Positions 41,719 to 53,551 of a stretch of 64,000 bases of DNA are shown here, in pieces (position 1 is the stretch's first letter; each line of letters starts with the position of its first letter). Made by a program: the position numbers and the translations under genes. A model generated the notes under the pieces. The model did not search any database and was not told the DNA's origin. It saw nothing but the letters and a program-made list of their open reading frames with translations. Origin of the DNA: Tetragonia tetragonoides (Eukaryota > Streptophyta > Magnoliopsida > Caryophyllales > Aizoaceae); contig CM076154.1 of NCBI GenBank assembly GCA_038025085.1, forward strand, positions 36,932,501 to 36,996,500, read 5' to 3'.

Positions 41719-42336
41719 TTTTTTTTTATAGACTGAATGAGGGTTGAGACCCAGCTACAAGAAAACAGTACAGGATGAGTTGATGCCTAGAGTATCGTAT
41801 CTAAGAAAAGCGTGCCCTGTGGAGGGTACTCAAAGAATGTTCCCCCAAGGAAAAGAAAGTGCAAGAATGGGGAGATGATCAATACAGTGATTAGCCTCCC
41901 GAAAGACATGTCGAAAACGGTAATTCCCCTCTTGCCATGAGTAGTCTCTTGCAATCTTAAATAAGAGCATCATACTCATTGTTCCCAAGGTCACCTGCAT
42001 GAACCAAATGAACTACCACTTGATAGTCCGATTTCATAATATGATATTGGAGGCCCATAGCTCTCACAGTACTCAAAACTGTCCAAAGTGCTACCACCTC
42101 AACTCTAGTGACTGTGGTGAAACCTAGATCATAAGCAAACCCACTAACTCACTCTCCGTCCAATTTCGAAACAAACCACCAGCACCGACCTCTCTCGGGT
42201 TACCCATCGAACGTCCGTCGATATTCAGTTTGATACCATCCCCAGATGGTGGATACCAAGCAACCTCGCTGACTTGAGACACTCTGTCATTTCTCATCGA
42301 GCCAATACGCAACCAAGCTGCTAATGTTTCAAACAA
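41719..42336 (-). pseudogene. LINE remnant with RNase H domain
   Basis: The minus-strand frame contains WYPPSGDGIKLNIDGRSMGN and EVGAGGLFRNW, the start of the RNase H-like domain found at the C-terminus of plant LINE polymerases. Further downstream on the same strand, broken by frameshifts, comes FRHVFREANHCIDHL-like sequence, then a 3' UTR and A tail. The 5' part of the LINE is missing. Confidence 0.75.
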
Positions 42337-42339
42337 TTT

Positions 42340-42927
42340 TGGTAAAGAACTCCAAACGTCTTTCCATACTACCTTTTATTTTATTTCTATAAGAATTTCA
42401 CACCGGACCTCCCCCCCCCCAAAAAAGAAAAAACCAGACATAACTGAAATTTAGTAGAACTCCACATGCACCAATATGGGTAACTATATGACTCAATAAT
42501 TTGGTCGACTTGTTTGGCATGTTTAGTTAAAACCACGACCCAACCTACATGGAGAATGTTAATTCAAATATCTAAATCTTTAGATACAACTTTTTTGTAC
42601 ACTTCCGCAAATCGGTATTGTGTAAGACAAAAAGTCACCCTAATGATAGTAAGAAGTCTCACAAAGAGACATTCTTATCAAATCGCGTACTTGACACCCC
42701 TTCTCCCCAACCCCAAAACAGAGTAAAGATCCCTGTCCTACACCAGAAGAGATCTTTATCAAATCACGCACTTGACATCCGTTTTTATGGGGTTTAGACA
42801 CAAACTTCTCGACCCAAACCTCTCTTCGGCCCTGCGCGATTCAAACTCGAAGTGAACCAACCCAAAACCCGCTAGGCCGACTCATTAGACGAGGTCTTCA
42901 GCCTTCACACACGCGCCACCATAGTGA
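42340..42927. other. Spacer between LINE remnant and SINE
   Basis: No gene is supported. A C run at about 42412-42420 is the only notable feature. Confidence 0.45.
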
Positions 42928-42943
42928 GCGTGCTCACTTTATT

Positions 42944-43209
42944 TTTATTTATTTTTATTTTTTATTTTTTAAGATGGTAAGATCGAGCCTCCACCCAACT
43001 CAGCCCATCTCGAGCTGGCCCAGAGTTGAGTGTACAAATGACCCCCCACTCCCAACCACCCCCATACCAGCTGGGCCTAGGCCCAACTGTTGATATCACC
43101 CCCCATATATTCATCAACTATATGAATATATGGGAGTCCCAAACCTTAAACTTGGGACCTCCAAGTTGGAAGGTGAAAGGATAACCATTGAGACAATTGC
43201 CTCTTGGTT
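42944..43209 (-). mobile_element. tRNA-derived SINE just upstream of a promoter
   Basis: A 16-bp duplication GCGTGCTCACTTTATT lies at 42928-42943 and 43210-43225. On the minus strand the head reads AATTGTCTCAATGGTTATCC and then GGAGGTCCCAAGTTTAAGG, resembling A and B boxes, and the tail is A-rich (ATAAAAATAAATAAAAAT type). The duplication ends 20 bp before the TATA box at 43246. Confidence 0.85.
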
Positions 43210-43245
43210 GCGTGCTCACTTTATTACCTCGCCGAGAACACCCCC

Positions 43246-43252
43246 TATAAAT
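43246..43252 (+). promoter_or_regulatory. TATA box of the coiled-coil gene
   Basis: TATAAAT lies 407 bp upstream of the ATG at 43659. It is followed by CT-rich tracts (43325-43345 and 43465-43500) expected in the 5' leader. Confidence 0.65.
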
Positions 43253-43658
43253 GGCGGGAGTCTCCTCATTATCTAACTTTCACTCATACTCCTCCCCTGG
43301 GCCCTGTGTGAGCGACCCCCCCCCCTCTCTCTCTCTCTCTCTCCTCTGTGTGTTTACTGTCGTCAACGATCCGCCCTTTTCACTACGCCATCCCCAGTAT
43401 TCATACTACCTTTAAAACCCTTCATTTCCAAAACCCACCCCACTTTTGTATTATCACTCTACGGCTCTCTCTCTCCTCTCTCTCTCTTCTCTCTCTTCAC
43501 TCCAACTCTTATTCCTTCTGAGGTTTAATCTGCATTTTCAATTTCGCCGTCTTTCGATGTCCCCAATTTCTAGGGTTTTCTGCATTATCTGAAAATCGAA
43601 CACCCCCCAACCCCGAAAAAAAAACTAGGGTTTTGTTTTCTCGAATTCCCCCCCTAAA

Positions 43659-46600
43659 ATGGAGCCTGCGACTGGTGCTCCGCGTGGTGCCGTTTCGCTT
43701 TCTCAGTCTCCGTCTCGTAAGGAATGGCGTGCCGTTTCTGATAACCCTGTTCGAAACTCTAGCAACGAGGTAAACAACTCGAAAAACGTTTATTTTTTTA
43801 AATTATTAGGTTTTTCGTTGTTTGCATTTGCTTGTTGTTGATCGGAGAGTTAGGGTTTACTTTGTGAAATAAAAAAGGGAAAAAAACTAGGGTTTGTGTG
43901 TGATCTGGTTGTTCATTTGCTTTCCTCTATAGGAGTTAGGGCATTATGATGAACGGACTATATATGAGGTAGTTTATCTATGTGTTTGTTGAGTTTAAAA
44001 TTAAAATTAAAAGTTTTGTACTGGGTTTGATTATTGAATTGAGGGGTGGAGGGTTTTAATGTGGGTTAATTTGGTTTAAGGTGCAACAGGGAAGAGAAGC
44101 ACTTGATGCTGTGGACTTTTGTTCTATACAAATGGATGGGATTGATGATGAGATTATGCAACAGAGAATTCATAGTTTGGCTAGACAAAGAGAAGAGTTG
44201 CTGCAAATGGAGATGGAGCTTCGGGGTCAGTTGATTGCGAAATCCGAGATTATTGAAATGCAGAATAGCTTTGATGCGAGGCTTAATGAGCAGGCCAATA
44301 TCCAAGCAAGGATTCAGGTTTTTCAAAATAACACTCCTATGTGGCTTGGTTTTGTTTGTGTATTATTGTTGTGCTGTGTTATTGATATTTGGGTTTGGTT
44401 GGTTTGGGCAGGAGCAACTTCATGAAAGGGAGCACTCTATACATGAGCTTGAGAGGAAGATTGAGGAGAAGGAAAGAGAGTTGCATGCTGTTAGATTGGA
44501 CAATGAAGCAGTTAGTTTGAGAAAATTTGGTCTCTTTTTCCTGGTGTTTTTATAGGGTTTGCTTTCTTTGATTGTAATTTGTTTAAAATTTATTTGTTTA
44601 ACAGGCATGGGCTAAGGAGGACCTACTGAGGGAGCAGAACCAAGAAATAGCAAACTTTCGGTGAGTGTCACTAGTCTGTTGAAACCACATTTTACTTGGC
44701 CAATTTATCCCTGCAGTGAAACATTCGTGCTGATTGTGACTGATAGTGTATGGTACTGTATGCTTTTATTTATAAATTTTTTATAGTTTGCCTCAGAATA
44801 ATTTGGAAATGGGTCATGTTTATTTTTGTCCTCAGAAGGGAGCGTGATGGCATCGAAGCTGAGAGAGCTCATCATATGAAACAGATACATGATCTCCAAG
44901 AACATATTCAAGATAAAGAGAGGCAGTTGCTGGAGTTGCAAGAACAGGTCTGCATGCGCCTTTATAGTCATTAACAGCTTCTATCCTTTATTTAAATAAT
45001 TCTGAATCTTCTCATTTAGCGTTCTTGCCTTACCTCTTAGCAATATTACATTTTTGTGACAAATTCTCATTTAGTTGGTGGGAAAGTCAGCGCTTGTTAT
45101 CTATGGTATTTGGTTCTGCTGTTCTTTTGCCTCTACTGAAATTGGTCATGTTCTTTGTGACAGCATAGGGTAGCTCAAGAAACCATCTTATACAAGGATG
45201 AACAGATACGAGATGCACAAGCTTGGATGGCACGGGTGCAGGAAATAGATGTCATGCAATCAAGTACTTTGCAAGCTGAGTTACGGGAACGTACAGAGCA
45301 GTATAACCAGCTTTGGCTTGGATGTCAACGACAGGTTGAATCCAGAGACTTCTAAACACAATTTGATTTGCCATTTAAGTTTGATGGTTGGTTGAGGGAT
45401 GGCGATTAATATTTGATGATATCAATAATCTCAGTAACTATTCATGATTTTGTGTTGATTTTTCATCTCTATTGTGGGCTTTGTTTGCTAATTATCTGAA
45501 CTCTTGTCAGCTTAGTTGAATGTTGTTTTCTGATCTAGCAACATTTGAATTGTTAGTTTGCAGAGATGGAGAGGTTGCACATGCAGGCAATTCAACAGCT
45601 TCAGCTTGAGCTTGCTGGTGTCAGAGGAAAAAGTGGAACCTACAACACTGAATCAAATATCTCACAGAATACTTCAAATGATGGATCTCAAATTGGACCA
45701 AACAATGGAAGTCATGCTGAAGCTAATGGAGGTGGTACTCTAAATGGCAGTTCTGGGGGTCTTCCAAATGGAAATGCAGAAATTTCTCAGTCCTTTGTTT
45801 CGTCTGGAAACACATCTACACAGGTAGGTCTCTTTATCATTTTGATTGTTTTCTATTTTATTTTTCTTTTTGAGTGCTGTTAAATTTGATAGAAATCAGA
45901 AATTTTTCAGTCTTTTGTTTTGTCTGGAAACACTTCTGCACAGGTGGGGCTTTTTGTCTTTTTGACTGCTTTTAAATTTGGGAAGAGATTACAATGGATA
46001 TTTTCTCTCTTCCCTGAGTTCCCGTCCTGGGAAAGGAAGATGGATATGGAAAGTGTAACCTGTAATGGCTACCTTACTTTGCAGTAACAAATGTCATGAA
46101 ATCATGAGATGAGCTTGTAAATTGTTATTTGGATGTGCTGTGATTTGTTGGTCCCGATTCCATCTGTTCTCATGTATCATTACTTTTGGGTGTTACTTTT
46201 CAGTCTGCGCCCTCTAGTACAAAGAAGGGTGAACCATTACCTTTATTTTCACTCTGCCTGCACACAGTAGTACAAAGAAGGATGCAATGAAGGGGCATGT
46301 TGCATACCTCTAAAACTCACCCCAACTGACCCAGTGATTAGTTTGAAAAGTATATAACCATAATTCTAAAAGTTACACCTTGGTTGGCTTAGGGTTAATG
46401 AAGTGTATTTTCTTTCTTTATCTCCCTTCCCTTCTTTTGGTGCTTCTAGTTCCCAGATTGAAGACATGTAATTTAAACTCGAGAAATAAAAATATGTAAG
46501 AAAATTTAGGTACAAAGTGCACTCTCTGTTACTATGAGCTTCTGAATTATTTCAGGGACTAGAAATACATTTGAGATTGCTCTGAAAGCTTGTCGCTTCT

Positions 46601-49600
46601 AGGTAGGTGTTATACTCTTCAATGGCCTCTCGTTCATTTGGATTTTCTTTAGGATGCAATCCTAGGAGTTTTCTATTTGGGATTCAGTGGTTGAAAAGAT
46701 CTGTAAGCAGTTGGCTATGCTACGTTCTTCTCCCCACGTGGGGTGTTGCAATATTCATATCCAATCTTGTCTTTCCTCCACCACTCTAGTTGAAAACCAA
46801 GGTAAAGTGACGAAATGGGGCAAAAAGTTCTCGAGGGACTTTCTTTGTTGGAGAGGTCTGTTAGGGAGTCGCATAATTTTGCTCTGCTCTTGTGGCCCTT
46901 GAAAATTTTAAATGTGTCGCCTAGTCCTATTAGATACAAGGCAATTTGCAATACTTTGCTTGTGTATCTTACAATTCTTACATTTTTGGCTCCCCTTGTT
47001 CTATTCCTCACATTGGCAAATTGGTAAATGAAGCCAAAAGTTCCCTGCGGGGTCAAAGCTTTTTCTTGGACAGCTGTCCTTAATAGAACTAACACCATCA
47101 TTCTGCTGCAGAAGAATAGACCATTTCAGGCTGCATCGCAGGATATTTGTGTTTTCTTCTTCGCTACTTTTCTCTACTCTTGTGCAAGACTGCAAGGCAC
47201 TAGTGTGCCTTCAACTTTTGGGATCTTTAGTTATTTAAGAATTTCGGGAGTTCTAAGTATGAAAGCTATAGGAAGGTGTGCTGTGTTGGCTATACTTTGG
47301 TGTATTTGTTTCAGAATTAACAGTTTCTTGTGGATCTTGAAGCAAAGAGGTAAATCTTGCTTCATTATGGGTCTGTTCCAATTTTGTTTTCGAGGCGCAT
47401 TGTTATTTAGATAGACAACATGTTGGACGACACATTGTTGTTGTTGTCGTTGCTGGTGGTGGTGGTGTGCTTCCAGTGATGATTTTTGGTCTGCAAGGTC
47501 GTACCTAGGCCTTTTCCAGTGAATTCCTTTCTTTTATAAAAAAAGAGAGATTAGTTGAAAGACTATCTAAAAAAAGAAGTTAGTAATTGAAAGGAGAAAC
47601 AAAGTAATGTCAAGCGTAAGCCATAAGGAAGTGGAAATATTATAGAAGACGTCGGCACATAACGGGACCACCTGGGGGGGGGGAACCATGCACCTTCTAG
47701 GCTTCTAGTATGATGAGCGCTCAAAAGGCCTCTTACTCGATTCCACATCATGCTTTTTAGTGTGTATTTAACTATCACGGGATATAGGCAGGTGAAGCTT
47801 TGTGTTATTCCTTTTCCTAATATTTGATAGCCTTTCACTCTCTCGGAGCTCTTAATGCCCTCTTCGCTAGGGTCTCAGGGTGCCTAAGTAGGTGCCACAC
47901 GATCAGAGAGTCAACGTGTCTTCAACTCCTAAGTTATATATTTGTGCTGAGCTAATGGCTGAACGTTCACAGCAATGAATTGAGAAAGGTGGGGATTGAA
48001 GCAATTTTTGGACTTTTTCTTGAGAAGGCAGATGAGAAATAGGCACATGGTTCAGTCACCTTCAGTGGTTTGGCTGTTACGTAGTCTAACGAGCAAAAAA
48101 CTGCAATTTGTAGAAACCTACCTATCACTACCCAAAATCGTGAAATGCTATCTGTGTGCAACTTCACTAAGGTTGAGTTACGGTCCAGCATTGCTTGGCC
48201 AAGTTGCATCCTTCAGTATGTGCTTCTATGTATTGTCAATCTATTTTCCTGGACACATGGAAGATATTTGTTTCTTCTTGATTGCTCTTTTATTTGTTTG
48301 TAAACAATGGATTCACTGTAGCTTTGGACTTGATATAATCGAGATATTACTGTATTCTGAAATTAGTCAGACTGAATTTGAATAACAAGGTTGACGACTT
48401 TCATTTACAAGGTGCCGGTAGTCAATTTTTCACCTGCACCATTTTCTCCAAGGGAAATGACAAAGGAATATGTTTCCTGCAAAATACTTCTGTTGATCTT
48501 GATCTGTAGCTGAGTATGAAACTTACTAACGATAAGAAGAAAGGTCATATGTCCACTCCTATTTGTATGATATTCTATACAAGGAATACTGTAACATACA
48601 GGTGGTGCAAACCTAGGCTCTTGAAATAAGGTCAATAGGGTATCTTGTTATCGCTGCCTGGATATCTCTATTCATAGAACTAGAATAAAGGGCTATTGGA
48701 ACCATCAACAGTGAGGAGTTACTTCTATTTGGAGCCTTGTATATATCATCATGGGTAATATCTTTAACTTTCAATCTTTCATCGAAGTTTGTATTCCATA
48801 AACCTCCTTGGTGCCAAGTTATTTACATCTTCCAGGGCCTGTTTCACTTGTAGTTTACCAACACTTTTTTTTTTTTTACCTCTATTTCATGCTTTTGGGG
48901 TTGGCCTTTATTATTATTATATTTTATTTGTAGTTTTTAAATTTCTGAAATGTTGCTGATGTTGTTTTATATGAGAATCAAACGCCTGTATGTAATGTTA
49001 GTTAATTGCAACTTCTATTGTTAGAATCAAACGTCTTTATGTAATTTTAGTTAATTACAACTTCTATTGTTCTTGCAGACAAACCATGCTCCTAGTATTC
49101 CGATTACTCCGTCCATTCTTGGGATGCCTTCGTATCTTCCACCTGGACAGGTAACTGCTCTGCATCCGTATGTCATGCATCAACAAGGGACCAACAACTC
49201 TGTGCCATCGCATGTTCCTCAACCCCATGTTGGCCATTTTCATTCAGTACCGGCAATGGCTTCATTCCAACAGCAACAATGGCACAACCAACAGGTATTT
49301 ATTTCTACTGCATGGACATTTTTATGGACAAATGGCCATGTTTCACTTTGCTGACTATTTTCGTTGCTTTTAGGCTGTATCGGAAACACCTACCTCTCAG
49401 AACCAATATCCACTGTCCCAGAATGAAGAAAACCCATCGAGATCAGAGCCGAATTATAGTTATGAGTTTTCGGTCAACGGACAAGGTCTGCATCCTGATT
49501 ATCTGAATACTCATCTGAGCCAAGGATTAGATCATAATTCCCGAATGTCATCTACCGAGGAGGCACAGGTAATGTGCATGTTAAGTTTCCGTGCTTCATG

Positions 49601-51433
49601 TAAAGCCCTGGTACAAGCATATATTTTAGCTCTATAAGGTTGACTGACAAAGTAATTGCTTTTGTAGACCCTCGAGTCAGTAGAGAAAAGCTATTTGGTT
49701 GGTCCCGAGGCTCACCGTAGCTTGCAGCTAATTTCTTCACAGTTCCATAAGGCATTGCGCTTGGAACCTCTCAATCAAACTACTGAAATCAAGGTCCGCT
49801 TCTTATGTGTGTGGTGTAGCATAGATTAGTGCACATTACCCTTGTGTTTGGTTTGAACGTAAACTGAGTAGATTACTGATGGTCAAACGTGTCAGTTTGT
49901 AGCTTTGAGACTTTGAGGGGTGGATCTTGACAAGGTTCAAGTTCTGTTTGCCTTGTAGTAACTGTTAACGTGTTAAGTGATCTCTAGAGTTTCAGGTGGT
50001 TTTGGATGTGAAACTGGGTAAACTAAAAGGGCCAAGATACAAGTTAGATGTCTTCTCAGATCTCTATAGCTCTGTACTTATCTACGAAATACATAAAATA
50101 TTTTTAAGCTAGTATCCATTGCCTTACACATAAATCATAGAATACCAAATAAAAGCTTAAAGTCTCTTGGACATTGCAAGCCTCAACTGCTCAAAGATAC
50201 TTTTACCTTATATTAAATAGTTGCTAACATAAATCTTTGGTAGCCTCAGGAGAATGAGACCATCAACATGTCCGATGACGGACCGGACCATCGAGATGTG
50301 ATAGCAGAACAAACAAGCTCTGCTGCCAGTCCATCACCATCTGAAGCATCTGTTCATGCTGTCCATTTTACTGATGCTACAGTGAACAATACTACTGATG
50401 CTGTTCTGTCTGAGACATTTGTCTCAACTGGACAGGCAAATTCTTTACCAAAGCTACCAGAGACTCCCCTCCTTGACGAAAGAGCGTTGTTAGCTTGCAT
50501 TGTTCGAACAATCCCAGCTGGAGGCAAAATTCGTATTAGTTCAACGGTTAGTCGCTTCAACAGCCAACTAACTTTTGTATTCTATTTGAAATTCTCAGGA
50601 TAATGTGGACCTAATAAATTGTTCTTTTGGACACGGTGTCAACACAGCTTCCAAATAGACTTGGGAAGATGCTTGCTCCTCTTCATTGGCATGATTACAA
50701 AAGAAAGTATGGAAAGCTTGACGAATTTGTGGCAAGTCATCCTGAAGTAAGTTCTCTGACTAGTACTTCTATTATGATACATGTAAAGTGAAGAGAGTGG
50801 CTATAAGTCCCATTTTGCTCTTGCAGCTTTTTATGATAGAAGAGGACTACATTCAACTTCGAGAAGGTGCACAAGGAATTATTGCTGCTACAGCCGCAGT
50901 GGCAAAAGTTGCTGCTGCTGCTGCAGCATCATCTCCTTATTCAGCCTTTTTTCCTTCTGTAGCTGTTACACCAATGGCTCATGCTGGTCGAGTTAAGAAG
51001 ATTCCGTCCATGGAACCTAAGCCTGTGAGAAATTCGGTTGATGGTACACATTCATCAGCAATTCAGAACCATCATCCTAACGGCTCTGGATTCAGTGTTT
51101 CTGGAGGCCTTTCCAATGTGAAAATATTGAGCAAATCCAAAGATGCGGTAGAACTCAATGGTCCTGAAGTTAGACATGGCGAGCCTCTACTTGTGCCTGC
51201 TGGAAATGGTGCACATCCTGATAGGTCTGTTTTGGGCAATCCACAAAGCAGGCCAATGCAAGCAAGGGCTGGTGCTAGCTTTGTTGGTAAACAACAGGGA
51301 AGGTAGTCTCATAAATTCCTTTTTTAGATATATTTTTAATAATGGATATACAAATGCTCGTTTTAAGTCTCAACTTCTATTATATTGTTTGCATTGCAGG
51401 ACCACTTCTGGTCAGTTGGCATCTAGAAGATAG
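43659..51433 (+). CDS. Coiled-coil protein with C-terminal LOTUS/winged-helix-like domain
   Basis: Fifteen exons: 43659-43769, 43933-43968, 44081-44317, 44412-44510, 44605-44660, 44836-44947, 45164-45334, 45566-45823, 49079-49294, 49374-49568, 49668-49793, 50244-50546, 50648-50746, 50827-51302, 51400-51433, giving 842 aa. All boundaries are GT-AG and in frame. Exon 8 must use the second AG of CAGAG (45564-45565); the first would break the frame. Residues about 62-305 are Glu/Gln/Arg-rich heptads predicting a long coiled coil. A Ser/Asn/Gln-rich middle follows. Residues about 612-695 (ERALLACIVRTIPAGGKIRI, then LPNRLGKMLAPLHWHDYKRK, then FVASHPELFMIEEDYIQL) look like a small winged-helix of the LOTUS type. 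After an Ala-rich stretch the tail is basic and low-complexity. Its function is unknown to me. A LOTUS fold would suggest RNA binding, but that is inference. Confidence 0.9.
45824..49078 (+). other. Long intron 8 of the coiled-coil gene
   Basis: This 3.25-kb intron is the largest of the gene. It starts with a duplication of the end of exon 8 and ends with a 49-bp tandem duplication (48974-49022 and 49023-49071) abutting the acceptor. Its centre may hold old inserted sequence (a GTT/GGT-rich patch and a TTTTATAAAAAAA motif near 47425-47545), but no coding element is recognisable. Confidence 0.6.
45896..46015 (+). repeat. Tandem copy of exon 8 end, with a candidate 33-nt exon
   Basis: 45776-45895 and the following roughly 120 bp are tandem copies covering the last 48 nt of exon 8, its donor and intron start. 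In the copy, TTTTTCAG is followed by 33 nt (45911-45943) and a GTGGGG donor. These 33 nt encode SFVLSGNTSAQ in frame, against SFVSSGNTSTQ in exon 8. Confidence 0.7.
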
Positions 51434-52860
51434 TAAGTATGCTTGATGATATTTATGCATTTAAAGTTGTCTCCTTTGGATATTAATATATGATCGATGC
51501 TTTTTCTATGAGCTCTTGTAGCATTAGTGGTTTCCTCATGTAGATGTTGAGAAGTCCACACTCATTTTGAAGCTGTTTGTGACCTCTTTGTAGCATTAGT
51601 GGTTTCCTCATGTAGATGTTGAGAAGTCCACACTCATTTTGAAGTTGTTTGAAATTGTTCTGTTTGTTTGCAGTTTGTAGATACAGTGCATGTTCTCGAT
51701 AATATAGTGATCATCTTTATAATGCTCGCATGTTCCTTTGTGTCTTCATATCATATCTACTCTTCCTCCCATGTTTTAGATGGTCCTGACATTCAAAGTT
51801 TTGTTCAAAAGCCCTTAAATCTCTTTCAAGTTAATATATTGCAATTGCTACACTGATGGAGTACAATTTATCCCATGTGAGCCCATCAAACATTCTGTTG
51901 TTACCGATTTTTCTGTATTATAGTGTCCATTAAAGACTGGTCTATGTCTTTCCCGTTCAAGGGTCATGGACACAGCCTCTTGCAAGGCTGCGTACATCAG
52001 ACCCCCCCCCCTAAACCACTTGTATTGAATACTTTTTTTTTTGGGAAACTTGGGTATTGAATACTTTTCTCGAAATTATGAACATATCATGGAGCAGCTC
52101 TAATATGCAAACACTGATTGCTTTTGACAGGGCTGAATGGGAAGATAAAGAATCGAATGCAAATTGTTCGGAATGAACTCCTGCAGGATGAAAGGAGAAT
52201 CTCTTCACAACTCAGGATCTCCATTAATCGCTACAGAAAATGTCAATTGGAATGCACATCCTATTTATGTGGCACCCTTTTGTTCGGTTTGGTAACTTTT
52301 ATATCAACATGTTTATTCAAGCTAAAAAGAATTTGATCAAGCATTCTGCCTCTATTCTATTTCTTTGGTCAGTTCGTATTTAGCTTTAGTTCGCGGTCAT
52401 GGAAAAGTACTACTGGCAAACTGGCAATGGATTTTTGGCATTGGGGATACTATTCTGCATGCCGGAAACTTGTGTGCTCTTCAAGTCCTGATTGCTGATT
52501 CTCGCACAGCCAATAGTAATTTCTCTAACTACTATATTACGGGCCTCCTTAACTTCCTATTTCTTTCCTAATAGTAGTAGCTAGTAATAAAAAGAGGGAA
52601 AATAAAAAAGTAATAATAGAAAGGAAAAAATGTGATAATAGTAGCGGTAAAAAAATAATAATAGAAGAGAAAAAAAAAGGAAAGTTTGGAGTTCAAGGTT
52701 TCAAGGTGTAGTAATTATAGTCGGATTAGAATTTGTGAACAAAGATTTTATTTGCACAACCTCTATATACACAATATATACATAGTAAACCCTATTTTCC
52801 TTTGTTGTTTAAACCCTTTCACTATAATGAACCCTTTCTAAACTAATTAAACTTTCCAGT
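51434..52860 (+). other. 3' UTR region of the coiled-coil gene and spacer
   Basis: The stop codon overlaps a donor-like TA/GTAAGT (51431-51437), so a 3'-UTR intron is possible. Acceptors at about 51672 and 52129 are candidates. A 72-bp tandem duplication lies at 51516-51587 and 51588-51658. A truncated Au/TS-type SINE end lies at about 51945-52017 (AAGGCTGCGTACATCAGACC). Confidence 0.45.
51945..52017 (+). mobile_element. Truncated Au/TS-type SINE 3' end
   Basis: GTTCAAGGGTCATGGACAC is followed by GCAAGGCTGCGTACATCAG and a C-rich stretch, matching the 3' part of the SINE at 1934-2294. The terminal TTG repeat is missing. Confidence 0.65.
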
Positions 52861-52993
52861 CATCTTTAAAGTAAATCCGTTTGATCAAAACAACAAAGCG
52901 TTCGACTTAAACGAGCTTCCTAAACCAGAAGAAGAAGAAGATGATCAATTCATCGTCTTACAATTAAAATTGAACTTAAACTCATCAAAGGAG

Positions 52994-53551
52994 ATGGTGA
53001 TGATGGCCATGCAAGAAAAGGAGACGCCCTTACTTGAACGTAGTCGTCGTAACAAAACTCGTTCGCCAAGGCCCAAGAAGAAGCCCAAGACAACCCAAGT
53101 TCAAGGCCCACCACCATCACCACCACCGGAGTTCCGGAGTGAGTTCAAGAACAAGATGGAGGAGTTGGGTTGGCGGAACCCGGTGTGGGTGTTCGAGAAG
53201 GTACTGACAGCAACAGACGTGAAAGGGGACGCAGCGCGGCTCCCGATATTCGAGAAGAAAGCCAAGGCGCTGGTGCTTAATGAGGAGGAGATAGCGAAGA
53301 TGGCGAAGGATGATAAAGGGAGGGTGGAGGGTATCATGGTGGAGGTTATTGACCCAAGCCTCAGTCTCGTTAAGTCGTTGAGGTTGCGGTATTGGCCTTC
53401 TATTAAGTGGTATGTTTTGGCGAATAACTGGAAAGAGGTTTCCAATGCTAATCAACTTCAAATTGGGGAGACTCTTCAAATTTGGTCCTTCCGTAACGCT
53501 CAAGAAAAGCTTTGCTTTGCTCTTGTTAACCTTGGTCCGCCCCCCCGCTGA
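52994..53551 (+). CDS. B3-domain (DUF313-type) protein
   Basis: The first in-frame ATG (52994) gives 185 aa. A basic stretch (about residues 15-37, RNKTRSPRPKKKPK) resembles a nuclear localisation signal. From about residue 58 to 180 the pattern GWRNPVWVFEKVLTATDVKG, RLPIFEKKAKALVLNEEE, LRLRYWPSIKWYVLANNW, LQIGETLQIWSFR matches the divergent B3 DNA-binding domain of the DUF313 class. DNA binding is inferred. The reading frame stays open upstream to 52847 and holds DLNELP and LQLKLNLN, so the true start may be in an upstream exon. A candidate acceptor TTTCCAG ends at 52859. The gene may be 5'-incomplete as annotated here. Confidence 0.75.
   Translation: MVMMAMQEKETPLLERSRRNKTRSPRPKKKPKTTQVQGPPPSPPPEFRSEFKNKMEELGWRNPVWVFEKVLTATDVKGDAARLPIFEKKAKALVLNEEEIAKMAKDDKGRVEGIMVEVIDPSLSLVKSLRLRYWPSIKWYVLANNWKEVSNANQLQIGETLQIWSFRNAQEKLCFALVNLGPPPR

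Noticed and set aside
45558..45743. Alternative frame using the first AG before exon 8
   Set aside because: Splicing at 45562-45563 gives a frame that soon stops and breaks the family-like sequence; the next AG (45564-45565) keeps the frame.
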